NCBI RefSeq assembly: GCF_023016005.1
Contig: NZ_JALKAZ010000001.1
Location: forward strand, 1-64,000
Direction: 5' to 3'
DNA: 64,000 nucleotides
Origin: Erythrobacter sp. F6033
GTDB lineage: Bacteria > Pseudomonadota > Alphaproteobacteria > Sphingomonadales > Sphingomonadaceae
Below, one piece after another: positions 38,761 through 48,093 of the stretch. Position numbers and translations under genes: made by a program. Below the pieces are notes generated by a model. That model searched no databases. It was not told where the DNA came from and saw only the letters and a program-made list of their open reading frames with translations. Each line of letters begins with the position of its first letter. Position 1 is the first letter of the stretch.

Positions 38761-40419
38761 TTGTCAGAAGCGAAGACTGTCGAGCCGGAGCAGGTCGAAC
38801 AACCAGTTCCAGCTTATAGCTGGTATGCCCTAAGCGTTCTGGTCCTTATCTACGTTTTGAACTTTATTGACCGGCAAATTCTCTCGATCCTAGCCAACGA
38901 TATCAAAGCGGACCTTGGCGTTGATGACGCATATCTAGGCTTCTTATATGGTACCGCATTCGCGATTTTTTATGCGTTGTTCGGGATACCGCTTGGAAAA
39001 CTCGCGGACAGTTGGAAGCGCGTGAGACTTATGACCCTTGGTTTGACCTTATGGTCGGCCATGACAGCCGTTTCTGGATTTGCGAAAGATGCGGCGACTC
39101 TTACAGTTGCGCGGATCGGTGTTGGTGTAGGTGAGGCGACGGCAAGCCCTTCAGCATACTCGCTGATCTCCGATTGGTTTCCGGCTCGCTTGCGGGCAAC
39201 GGCGCTCGCGATCTATTCCTCCGGCCTTTATATTGGCGGCGGCGTTTCACTCGCCATTGGCGGGCTGATTGTCGATAACTGGAATCGCACATTCCCAGAT
39301 GGCGACCCATTTCTAGGTCTTGCTGGCTGGCAGGCTGCGTTTATCGCGGTCGGACTGCCTGGGCTGCTCCTCGCGGTTTGGGTTTTCACTCTTCGGGAAC
39401 CGGTTCGAGGGGCAATAGATGGTCTGCCAACTGAAGAAGACCCACACCCATTCCGTGGTTTCATTCAAGAACTCTACACGGTGATTCCACCGTTCACATT
39501 TGTCGGGGCTGCCCAACGCGGTCTTGGCTCTTTTGCCATCAACATCGCGGTTTTTCTGGCTGCACAAGTGGCTGCTCACTTTATCACTGTGTGGCTCGGG
39601 TCCGGCCAAGGGATAATTATCGCAGCCCTTGGCAACTTGATTGGTTTAGAGATGCCCGCCATTTCGGACCAATGGGCCTTGTTGGCTATCGGCTATTACG
39701 CGGTCTTTTGTTGGGCGAGTGCGTTGCGCATTCGAGACTATCCGACATTTGCACTGACATGGGGCTCGCCGGCATTTCTCTGCACGATCTTAGGTTACGG
39801 CACTGTGGCCTTCATGGCCTATTCCGCATCATATTGGGGCGCGCCCTACGCAGAACGCGTCTTTGATGTGTCAAAAGCAGAGTTGGGTTTCTGGCTCGGC
39901 GGTGGAGGAGCTGCAGGCGGTTTCCTGGGGGTAATACTCGGCGGCCGCATGGCTGATTCGTTGTATCTCAAGACGCAAGGAGGGCGGATATGGGTGATCC
40001 TTTTCGGTCTGCTCAGCCCAATTCCTTTTGCTTATGTTCAATATACAACGGAGAGTTGGGCACTGTTCCTTGTGCTTAACGTGGTTGTGGGTGCATTGGC
40101 GGCGTCAGCTCTTGGCGCGGCGGCGGCGAGCAGCCAAGCCTTGGTCCTACCGCGGATGCGTGGGACGGCCACAGCAACATTTTTCCTCGCGACAACATTG
40201 GTCGGTTTGGGCCTTGGGCCATATACCGCAGGATACGTGTCGGCCCTCAATGACGGTGATTTGAGCGCCGGAGTTTTGTCGACTTTGTGGATTACACCGA
40301 TCGGATTTGTGTTGCTTGTGTCAGCTCTGAAATTGGTGCCTAAGGCTAACAAGACCGTTGTTGAGCGCGCAACCGCTGCAGGTGAGCCAGTTGGAGCAAA
40401 GCAGGTCACCGCTTCATAG
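38761..40419 (+). CDS. MFS transporter, spinster-like
   Basis: The 552-residue integral membrane protein starts at TTG 38761. Twelve or more helices are visible, with NFIDRQILSILANDIKADLG in the first helix, the MFS motif A region GKLADSWKRVRLMTLGLTLW and the helix-4 block ARIGVGVGEATASPSAYSLI. These are characteristic of the spinster-type MFS family that is expanded in sphingomonads. It carries an extra central segment of about 100 residues between the two halves. The substrate is unknown; relatives are proposed to carry lipids, sugars or organic acids. Confidence 0.88.
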   Translation: MSEAKTVEPEQVEQPVPAYSWYALSVLVLIYVLNFIDRQILSILANDIKADLGVDDAYLGFLYGTAFAIFYALFGIPLGKLADSWKRVRLMTLGLTLWSAMTAVSGFAKDAATLTVARIGVGVGEATASPSAYSLISDWFPARLRATALAIYSSGLYIGGGVSLAIGGLIVDNWNRTFPDGDPFLGLAGWQAAFIAVGLPGLLLAVWVFTLREPVRGAIDGLPTEEDPHPFRGFIQELYTVIPPFTFVGAAQRGLGSFAINIAVFLAAQVAAHFITVWLGSGQGIIIAALGNLIGLEMPAISDQWALLAIGYYAVFCWASALRIRDYPTFALTWGSPAFLCTILGYGTVAFMAYSASYWGAPYAERVFDVSKAELGFWLGGGGAAGGFLGVILGGRMADSLYLKTQGGRIWVILFGLLSPIPFAYVQYTTESWALFLVLNVVVGALAASALGAAAASSQALVLPRMRGTATATFFLATTLVGLGLGPYTAGYVSALNDGDLSAGVLSTLWITPIGFVLLVSALKLVPKANKTVVERATAAGEPVGAKQVTAS

Positions 40420-40507
40420 GAGCGTGAGTTTCCCCTAGCTGGCCGCTGGAATGAATCGGCTCCGTAGGCACTTGCGTGCACTTTGATGACCGCGATTGCC
40501 TAACCCC

Positions 40508-40741
40508 TTAGATCAACGAGGGCACTTCAGAGGCATTCAAGCGGTTCTCGGGATTTCGTTTTACAAAGGCTATGCTGTCTAACCGCAGGAAGTTTCTTGC
40601 GAAGGCACCGGCGTGCCCGCATCCCTCTACTTCAACCTTCGAAGAACTTTCCAAGTGAACTGAATATAAATGTTGGAGTTCGGACTGAACGGTCGTCGAT
40701 CCTGCCGTTAGACTTAGAGTGGATTGCTTTCGGCGCATCAT
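40508..40741 (-). CDS. Possible small hypothetical protein
   Basis: The frame encodes 77 residues, beginning at ATG 40741 with GGAGGGAG about 10 bp upstream, a strong ribosome site for a spurious frame. The product is Ser-rich and polar with one Cys and no hydrophobic segment; no family is recognised. It lies in the 426-bp gap between an MFS gene and the OmpA terminator. The good ribosome site argues for it; composition and lack of any family argue against. Confidence 0.35.
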   Translation of the reverse strand: MMRRKQSTLSLTAGSTTVQSELQHLYSVHLESSSKVEVEGCGHAGAFARNFLRLDSIAFVKRNPENRLNASEVPSLI

Positions 40742-40794
40742 AGCGCTGCTCCCTCCAAGCTATGATTCATTTCCCGACCTTAATGGCAACAAAA

Positions 40795-40820
40795 AAGGGG
40801 CCGGATTTCTCCGGCCCCTT
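40795..40820 (-). terminator. Rho-independent terminator of the OmpA gene
   Basis: AAGGGGCCGG pairs with CCGGCCCCTT around a 6-base loop. The A-run at 40790-40796 on the plus strand supplies the T-run for minus-strand transcription, so it ends the OmpA-family gene. Confidence 0.9.
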
Positions 40821-40845
40821 AATTCGTAGAGCGTGAAGCTCAGTC

Positions 40846-41961
<1,116 letters not shown>

Positions 41962-42145
41962 TTCTATATTCCCCTTTTTATAGGATTGAGGCACTGGCTG
42001 TATCTAACTTCTCGGCAAAAGGGAGGCAAGCAATCAATACACCGAAACTGTTGCAAGAATGCCGCTATAAGGTGCTCAGTGCGGAAAAATTGAAGCAAGA
42101 TTGGTAATTATCGCGAAAATCGCGCCTCAACCGCACGCCTTTGAC

Positions 42146-42556
42146 TCAAGCAGCAGCGAAAATGCCAGCGTTTCGAAGCGCTTGAATCAGGTCTTCGATT
42201 GCCGCCCTTGCTTGATTGTCAATGATTTGACCACCTGAAGGAATGTCTGGAGCAATGGCCTCGACCCAACCCGATCTGAATAACAAGAATCGGTCAGCGG
42301 TACGATCAAAGACTCGCATTCCTTCGTTGGGTTCGAAATAATTCCAACTATCTGCGATCTTGATCGCGATCTTGTTATCTTGTCCCATCCATTCCCCGGT
42401 GCCTTCGGGTGTGATCCTGAAGGTTGCGCCATTTTCGGCGTTTGTCGGTGGTTCGGATAGGCTTGCGTCGACAGCTAGCTGAAGCAACCCATCGATCATC
42501 GCAAAGCTCTGATTGACAAAGAACTCTTTCTGGGCCTGCCCGGAGAGCGTGGCTGT
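42146..42556 (-). pseudogene. DUF2793 protein, 5'-truncated (GTA cluster remnant)
   Basis: The frame contains the DUF2793 pattern from near its usual N-terminus (SGQAQKEFFVNQSFAMIDGL) through GEWMGQDNKIAIKI and EPNEGMRVFDR to a typical C-terminus (ARAAIEDLIQALRNAGIF). The normal first residues are missing: the frame upstream of LSGQAQKE belongs to a terminase gene read in another frame. The ATG at 42616 that would open it lies inside that terminase sequence and is probably accidental. DUF2793 proteins are usually encoded at the distal end of GTA or related prophage tail clusters in alphaproteobacteria, which I recall with moderate confidence. Confidence 0.8.
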
Positions 42557-42995
42557 GTTGAGGGCCTCGAAAAGATTCCGGTTCTGCCGCCGAGAAAATC
42601 TGCGCTTGGGCACCATTGGGCCAACGAAGACGTCTTAGAGAGGCCTCGAAAATGGGTGCACGATCAGGTGGGGAGCAAGCCATGATGCCGCTTTCTCCTT
42701 CGACCATTACGGCTCGCGCTTCAGCCAAAGATGATGACACAAGAGCGACCCTCGCATTGCAATCCGTTTCCGCGATGTTGCGCACCCATTCTGAGCCAGC
42801 CCGTGTCTTCCCAAATCCGCGTCCCGCCATCACAAGCCAAACCCGCCAATCGCCAGCCGGCGGCAGTTGGGCTGGGCGGGCTGTCATACCCCAATGGTAG
42901 TCAAATTCGGCCCGTTCGGTTCCGTTCAGAGCATCGGCAATCCGGGAACGAACCTGTTTCGGCTCACAAGCCAGCCAATCCAATCCTGGTGTCAC
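42541..42995 (-). pseudogene. GTA/phage terminase large subunit, 3'-truncated
   Basis: Beginning at GTG 42995, the frame has the N-terminal part of a Terminase_6-type ATPase: LACEPKQVRSRIADALNGTE, the Walker A AGRGFGKTRAGSEWVRNIAE and the downstream AAEPESFRGPQHSHA. Family members continue with an ATPase Walker B region and a nuclease domain, but here the frame breaks exactly after HSHA and reads into DUF2793 DNA in another frame. About 150 of the usual 400-plus residues remain. The Walker motif and adjacent residues match the GTA type of TerL. The product cannot package DNA. Confidence 0.85.
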
Positions 42996-43468
42996 TTCGA
43001 TTGGCCTGCGCGGTCTTTTTCTTCTTTGACCTTCTGCCTGATGGCTTCGACTTTCCGGTCAATCGAGGCGCGGATCTCTGCCGCGCTGACATTGCGTTGA
43101 TCGGCCTGAGCGCGAACTGCGCTTTCCCTGTGTACGTTCAACAAACGGATTGCATTGGCGAAATCGTATTTGTCGGAATCGTCGGTTTGTTGGTCGCCTT
43201 CCCTAAGCCGGCGCAACACCTCCATTTCCAAATGCACATATCCTTCCCACAGAGCGGCGAGCCACTGACGGGCGAATTCGGGCTCTTCACGGCGAACTTT
43301 GTAGGCGCGGCTGGGATTGATGCCCGCTTTGCTCGCTGACTCGGAAACGTTCGAACTTTCCGCCAGATAATCGAGGAACAGGCCGCGCCAGTGACGGTTT
43401 AACTTCGCACTTTCACCTTCTTTGAGCTGTTTTTTGATCTTTGTACGCTGCCTTCCCTTGGCGGCCAT
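42992..43468 (-). CDS. GTA gp1-like small terminase / DNA-binding protein
   Basis: The 158-residue product starts at ATG 43468, with GGAG 7 bp upstream. It is basic and helical: an N-terminal KGRQRTKIKKQLKEGE, a helix-turn-helix-like segment (ESASKAGINPSRAYKVRREE) and a C-terminal coiled coil (IRASIDRKVEAIRQKVKEEK). Its stop overlaps the terminase start by 4 bp (GTGA). Position and helix-turn-helix match the small terminase (gp1) of alphaproteobacterial gene transfer agents. It looks intact, but its partner is broken. Confidence 0.7.
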   Translation of the reverse strand: MAAKGRQRTKIKKQLKEGESAKLNRHWRGLFLDYLAESSNVSESASKAGINPSRAYKVRREEPEFARQWLAALWEGYVHLEMEVLRRLREGDQQTDDSDKYDFANAIRLLNVHRESAVRAQADQRNVSAAEIRASIDRKVEAIRQKVKEEKDRAGQSK

Positions 43469-43491
43469 AAGCAATCTCCGGACCAAGAACG

Positions 43492-43524
43492 AAAAAAGGC
43501 AGCACCCCGGACCGGGAGGCTGCC
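43492..43524 (-). terminator. Rho-independent terminator upstream of the GTA remnant
   Basis: GGCAGC (43498-43503) pairs with GCTGCC (43519-43524), with an inner CCCGG/CCGGG pairing and six T on the minus strand. It terminates minus-strand transcription only about 25 bp before the gp1-like start, yet no minus-strand gene lies upstream of it. It may be an attenuator or the end of a short RNA. Confidence 0.8.
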
Positions 43525-43557
43525 TGCTGGCGAATCGCTATTTTTTGACTATGCCCT

Positions 43558-43586
43558 TCTCTAACCAGAGAGCGTGACAATGTCAA
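43558..43586 (-). promoter_or_regulatory. Candidate sigma-70-like promoter for a short minus-strand transcript
   Basis: On the minus strand TTGACA (43586-43581) is followed after 17 bp by TAGAGA (43563-43558). The -35 is perfect and the -10 matches three of six. A transcript starting near 43551 would reach the terminator at 43492-43524 after about 60 bases. Confidence 0.4.
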
Positions 43587-43680
43587 TCATAAAGTGCCAA
43601 ATAGGTTAATTATTTCGTGCTTGCTCCCATGTGGTGGCTCGCCTAATCCGTCTACTTAACACCGGATAGGAACTTTTACA

Positions 43681-44331
43681 TTGGCTTGGTTGCGCGCGCT
43701 TTACGATTGGACGATGGACAAGGCCGCGCATCCCAAGGCGGTATGGTGGCTGGCCTTTTTCTCTTTCATAGAATCTAGCTTCTTCCCGATCCCGCCGCAC
43801 CCGCTTCTTGGCCTTATGTGTTTGGCAGAACCGAAAAAGGCGCTCCGATTTGCAGCGGTGGCTACAACAGCTTCGGTCGCGGGCGGCTTGTTCGGATACG
43901 GGATTGGGTACTTTCTTTACGAAGCTGTGGGTGCGTGGATCATCGGCGTATTGGGCCTGACAGAGAGCTTCCCGGTCGCGGCTTGTTATATCCGTGAGCA
44001 AGGCGCGCTTGCCGTGTTTTTCGCCGCTGGCACACCCGTACCGTTCAAATTGATGACGATCACGGCAGGCTTCATCGAAATGAACTTGCTGACCTTCACG
44101 CTGGCCGCCATCGCTGGGCGTGCTCTGATCTTTATGGTCGTGGGGATCCTCTTCCAGCTGTTCGGCGCGCCGATCAAAGCCATAATCGACAAATATCTCG
44201 GCTGGGTCACAACCGCATTCGTCGTGCTAGTGGTCGGCGGATTTGTAGCTTTCACCCAGCTCGCTGGCGGGGATGATGAAGCAGCCTCGGACAATGTTTG
44301 TGATTCTGTTACAGAGGTTCGCGGAAGTTAG
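43681..44331 (+). CDS. YqaA/DedA-family inner membrane protein
   Basis: The 216-residue product starts at TTG 43681 with ALYDWTMDKAAHPKAVWWLA. It has about five membrane helices and the VTT/DedA-like region FIESSFFPIPPHPLLGLM and AGTPVPFKLMTITAGF. Short YqaA-type members of this superfamily are common in alphaproteobacteria and may move lipids across the membrane, by analogy with DedA undecaprenyl-phosphate flippases. The C-terminus ends in a polar acidic tail. Confidence 0.85.
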   Translation: MAWLRALYDWTMDKAAHPKAVWWLAFFSFIESSFFPIPPHPLLGLMCLAEPKKALRFAAVATTASVAGGLFGYGIGYFLYEAVGAWIIGVLGLTESFPVAACYIREQGALAVFFAAGTPVPFKLMTITAGFIEMNLLTFTLAAIAGRALIFMVVGILFQLFGAPIKAIIDKYLGWVTTAFVVLVVGGFVAFTQLAGGDDEAASDNVCDSVTEVRGS

Positions 44332-44364
44332 GCTCAAGGTCAAAGGCTTGAGTTTCATCGGCCG

Positions 44365-45819
44365 TTAGAGCGCTTCCTGCGATATCTCAAACAGCTCGCC
44401 ATCTCCATCAAGCAGGTAAAAGAAGGTCGAGGCGATACCTGCGCCATAGCCGACAATTGTATCAATCTGCCCTGCATCAGGCACAAAATCATTGGTTTTG
44501 TCCTCAAACACATCGGATGAATTGCGGAATCCATTGTTCAACGTCGCTGTCGGGATTGAGAATATGGATCCGTTCACATCGAAGAAGACATAAGCATCGC
44601 CAAACGCGGGATCAAAATCACTGCGGAACAGCTGCCCAGCGATAATACCTTGGCCTTCCTTTCTTCCATCTCCGACGCGGTAAACAAGGCTTGGCCCATT
44701 TACAGCTGCAGGAGGGTCAGTTCTGACTACCTCACCGCCTTCATAAAACGGCCATCCAAAGTCGAGAGGACGCCACTCTGGACGCAGGATTGTTAGCTCG
44801 TGCTCAACGCTTGAACCCTGATCAACCAAATAGGAAAAATCAGCCGCCGACGAAAAACCTCCAGGCCGCTGGATGCCATCTCCAATAATCTCTGGAAGCA
44901 AAATCATATCCGAAGGACCAGGAACGCTTGCAACTGCGTACGGGTTGAAATTTCTGAGCTGAATCAGCTTGCCATAGGCGGTCGAACCATCCTGCGCATC
45001 AGATTCTGACGGGGAGCCTACGGCGATTAGGGGTTCGCGCTGATTAATAAATGAAACGGTCGTTGGCGCGGACCATGGTTCTGCCAGCTTTGTCCAATTG
45101 AAGGCGTTTCGGTCCGGATCGAAGGCTTGCAACAATAGCCCCTCTGTCGGACTATGCGTCACCATGTAAACGCCCCTCTGATTGGGGCCGTTTGGAAAAG
45201 CAAACCCAATTGCTAGGATTTCACCTGGCAACCGAAAATCGCGAATAAATGTATCTTCGACGATTGAGTTATCAATCTGGTCAAATCTCAAAACGCGGCC
45301 TGATGCCTCGGCTATCAACAAAGTCGGCTGCCCGCCAATTTGCGCAATCGCTACCGGATCTTGGAAACCAGTCGCAACGCGCTTTACGACAATGCCTTCG
45401 CGTTCGTTGGTAACGTCAATACGGATTCCAAAGGTCCGTGATCCGCCTCCTGCCGTAAGACGAAGGTTCATTTCGTAAATGTTGTCGCCATTTGCATCGG
45501 TCGGCAGATCGAAATTCGGACTCGTGTTGAAGCGGATATTGCTGCCAGCCTCCATCACGAACTTATCAGCATCGGGCCCGGAGAATATCTCGATTGCCAC
45601 TGTGCCGCCCTGAGGATCGGTTGCGGTGGCTGTGTAGAAAGGCTCTGCAGTATTTTCGGCAACGCTAACCGACGTGCTTGATGTCAGTGTAGGAGCGGTT
45701 TGTACTGGTGTCGGTGACGGCGCTGTTGAACCGCCACCGCCGCCACAAGATGTCAGCGCAAGAGCGGCAACGCACACGTAAGCGCCCAGCGCCACTCTAG
45801 AAGTTAATACAGCATGCAT
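44365..45819 (-). CDS. Lipoprotein with cadherin-like domain and beta-propeller
   Basis: I start at ATG 45819, giving a lipoprotein signal HAVLTSRVALGAYVCVAALA with lipobox LTSC; ATG 45837 is also possible. A Gly/Ser/Pro linker leads to a cadherin-like domain (about 45-130, VSVAENTAEPFYTATATDPQ), then a six-bladed propeller like PQQ-dependent sugar dehydrogenases (VKRVATGFQDPVAIAQIG through LDFGWPFYEGGE). The catalytic His/PQQ residues of true Gdh are not obvious, so the propeller may be binding-only. It faces the periplasm or cell surface. It lies downstream of the sphingolipid pair but 69 bp away, so a functional link is uncertain. Confidence 0.85.
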   Translation of the reverse strand: MHAVLTSRVALGAYVCVAALALTSCGGGGGSTAPSPTPVQTAPTLTSSTSVSVAENTAEPFYTATATDPQGGTVAIEIFSGPDADKFVMEAGSNIRFNTSPNFDLPTDANGDNIYEMNLRLTAGGGSRTFGIRIDVTNEREGIVVKRVATGFQDPVAIAQIGGQPTLLIAEASGRVLRFDQIDNSIVEDTFIRDFRLPGEILAIGFAFPNGPNQRGVYMVTHSPTEGLLLQAFDPDRNAFNWTKLAEPWSAPTTVSFINQREPLIAVGSPSESDAQDGSTAYGKLIQLRNFNPYAVASVPGPSDMILLPEIIGDGIQRPGGFSSAADFSYLVDQGSSVEHELTILRPEWRPLDFGWPFYEGGEVVRTDPPAAVNGPSLVYRVGDGRKEGQGIIAGQLFRSDFDPAFGDAYVFFDVNGSIFSIPTATLNNGFRNSSDVFEDKTNDFVPDAGQIDTIVGYGAGIASTFFYLLDGDGELFEISQEAL

Positions 45820-45888
45820 TGTGTTGAATGTCCCCATTTCATTGAGGAGACTAGGGGAATGCAAATTAATTTCAACAAACCATTGAAA

Positions 45889-47127
45889 TTAGGAGCCAAT
45901 AATTCCCACTGCCTTTCCCGCACGCTCAAACATATCGAGGATCATCTGCACTTCTTCGGCTGAATGTTCAGCGCAAAGCGAGCAGCGCAGCAGCGTCATG
46001 CCCGCCGGAGTTGCCGGTGGCCGCGCAAGGTTGACGTAGAGACCCTCTTTCAGCAGCGCTTCCCACATCATCGCACCCTGCTGAAGGTCTGGCATGATCA
46101 CCGCGATAATCGCGCTTTGCGGTTCTTGCGTGCCAAGCTCGAAACCGAGGTCCAAGAGACCTTTGTGCAGCGTTTTTGAGTTCTCCCACAAATGCGCGCG
46201 TTTGTTTGATCCGTGCATTAGCTTACGGATCGACGTGGCTGAAGTCGCCACAACACTCGGCGGGAGGCTGGCGGTGAAGACATACGGGCGGCAGACGAGA
46301 CGCATGATGTCGAATTTCGGGTGGTTGGACACGCAGAAACCGCCGACCGTCCCGACGCTCTTTGAGAATGTACCGATGATGAAATCGCAGTCGTCCATGA
46401 CGCCTTGCTCTTCGGCGACGCCGCGACCATTCTCGCCGATAAAGCCCATGGAATGCGCTTCGTCGACCAGCACCATTGCACCGTACTTTTTAGAGATGGC
46501 GACCATCTCTTTAAGCGGAGCGACGTCACCCATCATCGAGTAAACGCCTTCCAGAATAACGAGTTTGCCAGCATCTTCAGGAATACGGCGGAGACGCTTC
46601 TCGAGCGCTTCGACATCGTTGTGGCGGAAAGGGACGATTTCAGCATTGCCCATCGCACAGCCATCATAAATCGACGCGTGACTATCGATGTCGAGGATCA
46701 CGTAATCGCCCTTGCCAGCTATTGTCGAGATGATCCCGAGATTGGCTTGGTAACCGGTTGAGAAGACCATGGCATGGTCCATCCCGTAAAACTCTTTAAG
46801 TGCGTCTTCGCACTCTTTGTGCCCCTGGAATGTGCCATTCAATACGCGGCTGCCGGTGGTGCCGGACCCATAATCGGCCAGCGCTTGCTTACCCGCATCC
46901 AGAACATCCGGATCAAAGGTCATGCCCATGTAATTATACGTGCCGAGGAGCACCGTATCACGCCCGTTGCAAATCGCACGGGTCGGCGACAGGACCTTTT
47001 CCATCACCAGATTGTATGGGTCTTCAACACCGCTCGCGAGAAGCGTCTCGCGGGTTTGAATGATGTCGTCGAATTTCGAGAACAGATCGCCTTTGGGCGC
47101 TGTATCCGTGGTCACGTTATCAGTCAT
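45889..47127 (-). CDS. spt: Serine palmitoyltransferase
   Basis: The 412-residue alpha-oxoamine synthase has LLGTYNYMGMTFDPDV, GSGTTGSRVLNGT, the PLP-binding DEAHSMGFIGENGRG and the Schiff-base Lys in IGTFSKSVGTVGG. The N-terminus and the adjacent ACP distinguish SPT from KBL or BioF. It condenses serine with an acyl thioester to 3-ketosphinganine, the first step of the sphingolipids that replace LPS in sphingomonads. The ACP gene ends 14 bp upstream. Confidence 0.95.
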   Translation of the reverse strand: MTDNVTTDTAPKGDLFSKFDDIIQTRETLLASGVEDPYNLVMEKVLSPTRAICNGRDTVLLGTYNYMGMTFDPDVLDAGKQALADYGSGTTGSRVLNGTFQGHKECEDALKEFYGMDHAMVFSTGYQANLGIISTIAGKGDYVILDIDSHASIYDGCAMGNAEIVPFRHNDVEALEKRLRRIPEDAGKLVILEGVYSMMGDVAPLKEMVAISKKYGAMVLVDEAHSMGFIGENGRGVAEEQGVMDDCDFIIGTFSKSVGTVGGFCVSNHPKFDIMRLVCRPYVFTASLPPSVVATSATSIRKLMHGSNKRAHLWENSKTLHKGLLDLGFELGTQEPQSAIIAVIMPDLQQGAMMWEALLKEGLYVNLARPPATPAGMTLLRCSLCAEHSAEEVQMILDMFERAGKAVGIIGS

Positions 47128-47141
47128 GCGCAGAGCCTTTA

Positions 47142-47384
47142 TCAGCTATCCTGCAGTTTGTGCACTGCTGCGACGAGCTGACCGTAATTTTCAATCTCGG
47201 CCTGCTGGTTCATGCTGATGATAATATCAAACTCGTCTTCAATCTCGGCGACGAAATCCATCACAGTGAGGCTGTCAAATTCGAGGTCATTTGCGAAGGT
47301 TGTGCCTTCGGCAATATCGACGCCTTTCTTATTGAACGGCTCGATCAAAGCGCGGATGCGTGTGTCGACTTCTGCTTCGGTCAT
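47142..47384 (-). CDS. Acyl carrier protein for sphingolipid synthesis
   Basis: The product is 80 residues, starting at ATG 47384. The phosphopantetheine Ser is in DLEFDSLTVMDFVAEIEDEF (DSL motif). It is distinct in sequence from the fatty-acid AcpP and directly precedes spt, matching the sphingolipid-specific carrier known from Sphingomonas and Caulobacter clusters. It is expected to present the acyl chain to SPT. Confidence 0.9.
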   Translation of the reverse strand: MTEAEVDTRIRALIEPFNKKGVDIAEGTTFANDLEFDSLTVMDFVAEIEDEFDIIISMNQQAEIENYGQLVAAVHKLQDS

Positions 47385-47529
47385 AGTGAAACGGGTGCTT
47401 TCGTTTTTCCTGCTTGCGGGAATGGTATGCCACTTGAATACGGCTGCAAAGCGGCTGTGGATGCGGCTTGTCAAGTTTTCGTGCGGCTGGCACATCAAGT
47501 CTGCGGGCTTGATTTGGGGGTAAATTGAC

Positions 47530-48093
47530 ATGGCTCAAGACGAGAGCGATGGATCAGAGCGGATTTCCGACGAGAAAATTGTGCCGAGGCAATTTTCGGC
47601 TAATGCCATCCATCTCGCGCGGACCGCACAGCTCAACACGCTCACTCTGTCGCAAATGGCCGATCAAAAAGCCAACATCCTGATCGGTGCGACTTTTGTC
47701 GTATTTTCGCTTTCGGTGACGCGCCTGCTGGGCAGCGAGATAACTTTGGCGACAGTCTGTCTCGCGCTTACTGCGTTCATTTCCTCTTTGTTCGCTGTGC
47801 TGTCAGTCCTTCCGACGACGGGCCGCATTGATCCGAAGGATGAGAGTTTCAACATCCTGTTCTTCGGGCATTTTACGGGGATGGATGAAGAGGAATGGAA
47901 ACGGAAGCTGCTCACCGAATTCGAGCGAGACGAAACGGTTTACAGGGCGATGCTGCGCGACATCTACCAGAATGGGCAGGTGCTCTACGGTAAGAAATAC
48001 CGTTACCTGGCCTATGCCTATCGGATATTCTTAAGCGGCCTGTTCATAACGATGATTGTGTATGCCGGAGAGTATGCCGCTTCCTTAAACTAA
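47530..48093 (+). CDS. PycTM-like (DUF5706) membrane protein
   Basis: The 187-residue product has an N-terminal soluble part, a DQKANILIG motif (about 45-53) leading straight into two membrane helices (ATFVVFSLSVTRLL and LATVCLALTAFISSLFAVLS), an acidic cytoplasmic domain and a third helix near the C-terminus (FLSGLFITMIVYAGE). The (A)DxKAN-then-helix pattern and layout resemble the transmembrane effectors of Pycsar anti-phage systems. No cyclase is adjacent. It is divergent from the sphingolipid ACP and convergent with divK, which suggests a chromosomal housekeeping role or an orphan effector. Confidence 0.75.
   Translation: MAQDESDGSERISDEKIVPRQFSANAIHLARTAQLNTLTLSQMADQKANILIGATFVVFSLSVTRLLGSEITLATVCLALTAFISSLFAVLSVLPTTGRIDPKDESFNILFFGHFTGMDEEEWKRKLLTEFERDETVYRAMLRDIYQNGQVLYGKKYRYLAYAYRIFLSGLFITMIVYAGEYAASLN

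Larger units (their letters stand above)
40420..40845. other. Gap between the MFS gene and the OmpA gene
   Basis: These 426 bp hold one possible small gene on the minus strand and the OmpA terminator. I see no tRNA or repeat. Confidence 0.5.

Noticed and set aside
42146..42616. Intact 156-residue DUF2793 gene
   Set aside because: Its first 25 or so residues are terminase DNA read in another frame; the real N-terminus is deleted, so I call it a pseudogene.
47142..48093. Complete Pycsar or CBASS defence operon
   Set aside because: There is only a PycTM-like membrane protein; no nucleotide cyclase, CD-NTase or ancillary gene is near.
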